Part shown: positions 61,278-64,000 of the stretch, in pieces | How positions within the stretch are numbered: the first letter of the stretch is position 1 | Layout: each line of letters begins with the position of its first letter | Translations under genes and position numbers: made by a program | Notes under the pieces: model-generated | The model's database searches: none | What the model was told of the DNA's origin: nothing | What the model saw: only the letters and a program-made list of their open reading frames with translations | Source of the DNA: Mycobacterium gordonae | GTDB lineage: Bacteria > Actinomycetota > Actinomycetes > Mycobacteriales > Mycobacteriaceae | Direction: 5' to 3' | DNA: 64,000 nt | Assembly: GCF_001417955.2 (NCBI RefSeq) | Contig: NZ_LKTM01000223.1 | Span: forward strand, 124,001-188,000

Positions 61278-61589
61278 ATGAAGATTGCGACGATACTTGC
61301 AGCAGGACTGGCGGTCGGCGCGCTGATGACAGCGGGTCCCGCGCGGGCCGATGCGCAGTCCGATGTGCAGGAGCTACAGCGGCAGACCTCGGAATTGCAC
61401 GCGAACTGGGACAACCTCTCTCAGGCGCAGCGAAGTCAGCAATTGTCGCAGTTGCAGCGGCAGGCGACCATCGTGCAGGGCGAGGTGAACAACCTGCCGC
61501 CGGAGCAACAGCCCGAGATCCAGGCCAGGCTGACGGCGGTGACTTTCGAGCTGGCCGACATTCTTCGCAAGGTCTGGCCGGTGCCCTGA
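61278..61589 (+). CDS. Small secreted coiled-coil protein
   Basis: A 103-residue product with signal peptide MKIATILAAGLAVGALMTAG cleaved after ARA. The mature part is a glutamine-rich amphipathic helix with heptad-like spacing: SDVQELQRQTSELHANWDNLSQAQRSQQLSQLQRQ, then QGEVNNLPPEQQPEIQARL and FELADILRKVWPVP. It likely forms a helical hairpin or oligomer. Similar short exported coiled-coil proteins are common in mycobacteria; no function is known. Confidence 0.8.
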   Translation: MKIATILAAGLAVGALMTAGPARADAQSDVQELQRQTSELHANWDNLSQAQRSQQLSQLQRQATIVQGEVNNLPPEQQPEIQARLTAVTFELADILRKVWPVP

Positions 61590-61591
61590 GG

Positions 61592-63823
61592 TCAGTTCTG
61601 TTGCGGGGCAGATATTTTGAGGCCGGCTTCGGTGTCCAGGTGGCTGGCCGCGGCAACGATGGCCCGGTCGATCTGACGCAACGGATGAAGCACCGAGGGG
61701 TGCCGTTGCGTATCGGGTCCGAACGCCGCCGGGGTGAAGGTGCCGTCATGCTGTCGCGCCAGCGCCTCGGCGGCGTCCAGGGCGTCGGCCGCCGAGACGA
61801 CCGAAGCTGCGTGCTCGCCGTCGAGCGTCGCCACCAGCGAGTCGATATTGCGCCGAATCTGATCGGCGGCAGCCGTGACCGCGGTGGCCAGGTCCTGCGG
61901 GCAGTCCGGGTTGCGGTACTGCTCGCTGCGCCGGGCCAGGATGCGGGCGTAGCGGTCGCAGGCACGGAACAATCTCAGCCGTCGCTGGATGCTGCGGCGG
62001 CCGGCGAACCCCGCGACGCCGGCCAACAAGGGCTTGGCGGTCGCCCGTACCTGTTGCAGCTTGCGATCGAGCTGGCGCGCCTGCTCGGTCGGGCTTTCGG
62101 GTAGGTCGTGGTTGAACATGGTCGCGATGGACGTCGCGATCAGAGCGGACAGTTCGGCCAGAAAATCGCGGGTGTCCTGGCGCAGCACGGTGCCGATGTT
62201 GGTGGGCAACACCAGGATTGCGACGGCACAACCGATCACCGCGCCGATGGCGGTCTCCTCGATCCGCACCAGCAGCACGTCGAAACTGAACTGGCCGAGC
62301 AGCCCGTACAGCAGCGCGAGCATCGTGGTGATCCAGAAGGCCATCAGGCTCTGGGTCAGCTGCATGAAATAGAAGGCGCAGAACAGACAGACGAAGATCA
62401 TCACCAGCGAGGCGGTGCGGTCACCGGCGACGAGCGTGGCCACCAGGATGCCGCACGGCACGCCCAGCACGGTGCCCAGCAGTCGCTGCCAGCCCTTGGT
62501 GAGGGTATCGCCCCAGGTGTTGGTGCCGGCGAACACCACGAACGCGGCGATCACCGCCCAGTACCAGCGCGCCGGTGAGACCAGGTCGCCGGTGACGATC
62601 GCCAGCGACGCGGCGACGGACGCCTGGATGGCCTGCCGGGTGGTCGGGAGCAGTCCAGGCCGGGGCTCGTCGGGTTCGCTCTGGTCGCCCGCGGCGTCGT
62701 CGTCGGGCTCCCGGGTCGTCGCGCCGTCGGCCACGGCGTGCTCGATCTGCTCGCGCACCTCCGACGTCGCTGTGGCTGCGGAGATTACCGCCAGGGCAAG
62801 GCGGCGCACCGCCGCATGGTGGGGTTCGCAGGGCGGCGTGAGCTGACGGTCCAGAATGCCCTGCGCCTGATCGGCCGCACGGCCCAGCCCCGCCGAATTC
62901 GGAACCCCGATGGCCCAGGCGAGTTCGGTCAGCGCGGCGGCCAGTTCGGCGCGCGTGGCCGCCGGGATCTCGGATTCCTCCGATGCCGCGCGGATACCGG
63001 CGATCGCAACCCATTCCACGGCCAGTTCGGCGTCATACAGCCACGGCGCCAACTGATCGCTCCCCGGCCCGAGCCACAGTGCCGCGGGGTTGGCCTTGTC
63101 CTCGATCTGGTCCTGCACCATCAGCGCTGTCTCGTTGAGCCGGGCGATCCGCACCCGCAGTCGCCGGCGACGCCGTTCGTCGAGACGTCCGCTGCGCACG
63201 ACGTCGGCGGTGGTGTCGACGACGATCGCCATACGCGCTCGCAGGGAGCGAATGGTGGCTCGCAGCACCCGTTCTGGGCGATCGGGCAGCAGGTAAGTGG
63301 TCATGACGAAGGTGCAGAGGGTGCCTACCAGGACGGCGAGGATCATCCACGGCAGCTCGTGCACGCCGGCCCTCAGGAACAGGTTGAAGAAATAGGCCAT
63401 GAACGCGACCATGCCGAGTGCCCGGCCGCGGGCACCGAACCGCCGGACATAGACGGCGAGGAACACGACGACGACGAACACCACGTCGCTGACCCATTGA
63501 TACGGCGTGAGCAGCGCGGCAGCGGTGATGGACAGGGCCGCCGGCAACGGCAACAACGCCATCGTGATCCGTTGTTGGCGGGGGTCGGGCTCGTTGACCG
63601 ACCGGGCTGCGATCATCGTGATCACCGCGCCCAGCAGCGCGACGGTCAACGGTTGGTGCACCGCGCTGGTGAGCACATACATAGCCAGCAGGGAGCAGGC
63701 CAACGCGATAGTGGTGCGGGTGGCCAGGCGCAGCCGCAACAGGCCCGGGTCGGAACCCACCGTCCACGTGCGGGCGCGCTGGTAGCGCTCGGTCATCGAT
63801 GCGGGGAAGTTGGCGGTCTTCAT
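61592..63823 (-). CDS. FUSC-family transporter-like membrane protein
   Basis: A 743-residue protein of the FUSC/aromatic-acid exporter group with two membrane blocks, about 30-175 and 430-565, each of several helices, and cytosolic regions after each. Seen: LRLRLATRTTIALACSLLAMYV, WVSDVVFVVVVFLAVYVRRFG, RQAIQASVAASLAIVTGDLVSPARWYWAVIAAFVVFAGTNTWGDTLTKGWQRLLGTVLGVPCG. Such proteins export aromatic acids or other small anions. ATG 63823 overlaps the stop of the upstream hydrolase gene (ATGA). The linker (about 400-430) is acidic and proline-rich. Confidence 0.87.
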   Translation of the reverse strand: MKTANFPASMTERYQRARTWTVGSDPGLLRLRLATRTTIALACSLLAMYVLTSAVHQPLTVALLGAVITMIAARSVNEPDPRQQRITMALLPLPAALSITAAALLTPYQWVSDVVFVVVVFLAVYVRRFGARGRALGMVAFMAYFFNLFLRAGVHELPWMILAVLVGTLCTFVMTTYLLPDRPERVLRATIRSLRARMAIVVDTTADVVRSGRLDERRRRRLRVRIARLNETALMVQDQIEDKANPAALWLGPGSDQLAPWLYDAELAVEWVAIAGIRAASEESEIPAATRAELAAALTELAWAIGVPNSAGLGRAADQAQGILDRQLTPPCEPHHAAVRRLALAVISAATATSEVREQIEHAVADGATTREPDDDAAGDQSEPDEPRPGLLPTTRQAIQASVAASLAIVTGDLVSPARWYWAVIAAFVVFAGTNTWGDTLTKGWQRLLGTVLGVPCGILVATLVAGDRTASLVMIFVCLFCAFYFMQLTQSLMAFWITTMLALLYGLLGQFSFDVLLVRIEETAIGAVIGCAVAILVLPTNIGTVLRQDTRDFLAELSALIATSIATMFNHDLPESPTEQARQLDRKLQQVRATAKPLLAGVAGFAGRRSIQRRLRLFRACDRYARILARRSEQYRNPDCPQDLATAVTAAADQIRRNIDSLVATLDGEHAASVVSAADALDAAEALARQHDGTFTPAAFGPDTQRHPSVLHPLRQIDRAIVAAASHLDTEAGLKISAPQQN

Positions 63824-64000
63824 CCCGGAGGCAGGCTGAATGTCGGGATGACGACTTGTCCGATGCAGGACTGATCGACATCGGTTCGCGGATTGTCGAG
63901 AAAAGTGGTCATGATCCGTTGGGCGCACGCCGATGCCGGAATCACGCCGTGGCCGACACCCGGGAAGCGCAACGCGACCGAGCCGGGCAGGCCGGTGGTC
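63820..64000 (-). CDS. Alpha/beta hydrolase with TAP-like C-terminus (start beyond window)
   Basis: Only the last 59 codons are in the window, ending in TGA at 63822-63820 in an ATGA overlap with the FUSC gene. The visible part, SVALRFPGVGHGVIPASACAQR, contains the catalytic-His motif GVGHGVIP, then FLDNPRTDVDQSCIGQ with the two cysteines. This is the C-terminal module of exported tripeptidyl-aminopeptidase-like hydrolases of the Rv2223c/Rv2224c type. It acts probably outside the membrane. The N-terminus with the nucleophile is not visible. Confidence 0.8.
   Translation of the reverse strand, partial: TTGLPGSVALRFPGVGHGVIPASACAQRIMTTFLDNPRTDVDQSCIGQVVIPTFSLPPG

Overview
The window is high-GC actinobacterial DNA from a Mycobacterium or close relative, outside the M. 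tuberculosis complex. Gene order from about 0.6 to 31 kb follows the M. tuberculosis Rv0547c-Rv0566c segment: SDR, menB, fadD8, Rv0552, menC, bpoC, menD, Rv0556, mgtA, menG, Rv0559c, Rv0560c, menJ, grcC1, htpX, gpsA, Rv0565c, yajQ, then tRNA-Tyr. GTG and TTG starts and 4-base GTGA/ATGA/TTGA gene overlaps are frequent. I see no transposase, integrase, phage gene or CRISPR array.

0-31 kb: respiratory-quinone and core genes. menB sits at the end of a coupled minus-strand operon behind an F420-type nitroreductase and a secreted protein; this is where M. tuberculosis has vapBC3. fadD8 and an amidohydrolase diverge across a perfect KstR-type box. menC-bpoC run together, with menD and a DUF3592 membrane gene just downstream. 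Then come mgtA, menG, the Rv0559c/Rv0560c pair with a MarR-type operator over a leaderless promoter, and menJ/grcC1 back to back. From 19 to 26.5 kb lies a patch of secreted, lipoprotein and membrane genes (one decayed) plus a SulP transporter. gpsA, a membrane trypsin-like protease with a zinc ribbon, a Baeyer-Villiger monooxygenase, yajQ and tRNA-Tyr follow.

31-50 kb: accessory metabolism. It holds two acyl-CoA ligases, an F420-type LLM oxidoreductase, a YihY/BrkB membrane protein, a large-subunit catalase, a mycofactocin-type SDR, a stand-alone LigD-like polymerase, a divergent SDR with a SnoaL-like partner, a PfkB kinase, a lipoprotein, an acyltransferase, an amidase, a 58-residue secreted peptide, a P450 and a cold-shock protein.

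50-64 kb: a nine-gene operon (51047-59797) encodes a P450, a PLP enzyme of the ACC deaminase/D-cysteine desulfhydrase family, two acyl-CoA dehydrogenases, two MaoC-type hydratase subunits, an Ltp-like thiolase-fold enzyme, a DUF35 protein and an acyl-CoA ligase. A CYP125-like P450 converges on it. The content mirrors the cholesterol side-chain igr operon (cyp125-fadE28-fadE29-chsH2-chsH1-ltp2), but the ChsH2 halves are separate genes and the DUF35 protein has lost its zinc cysteines. This paralogous module, probably for removing a short acyl side chain from a steroid-like or other hydrophobic CoA ester, is the best candidate for an undescribed system. A FUSC-type exporter and the end of an alpha/beta hydrolase close the window.
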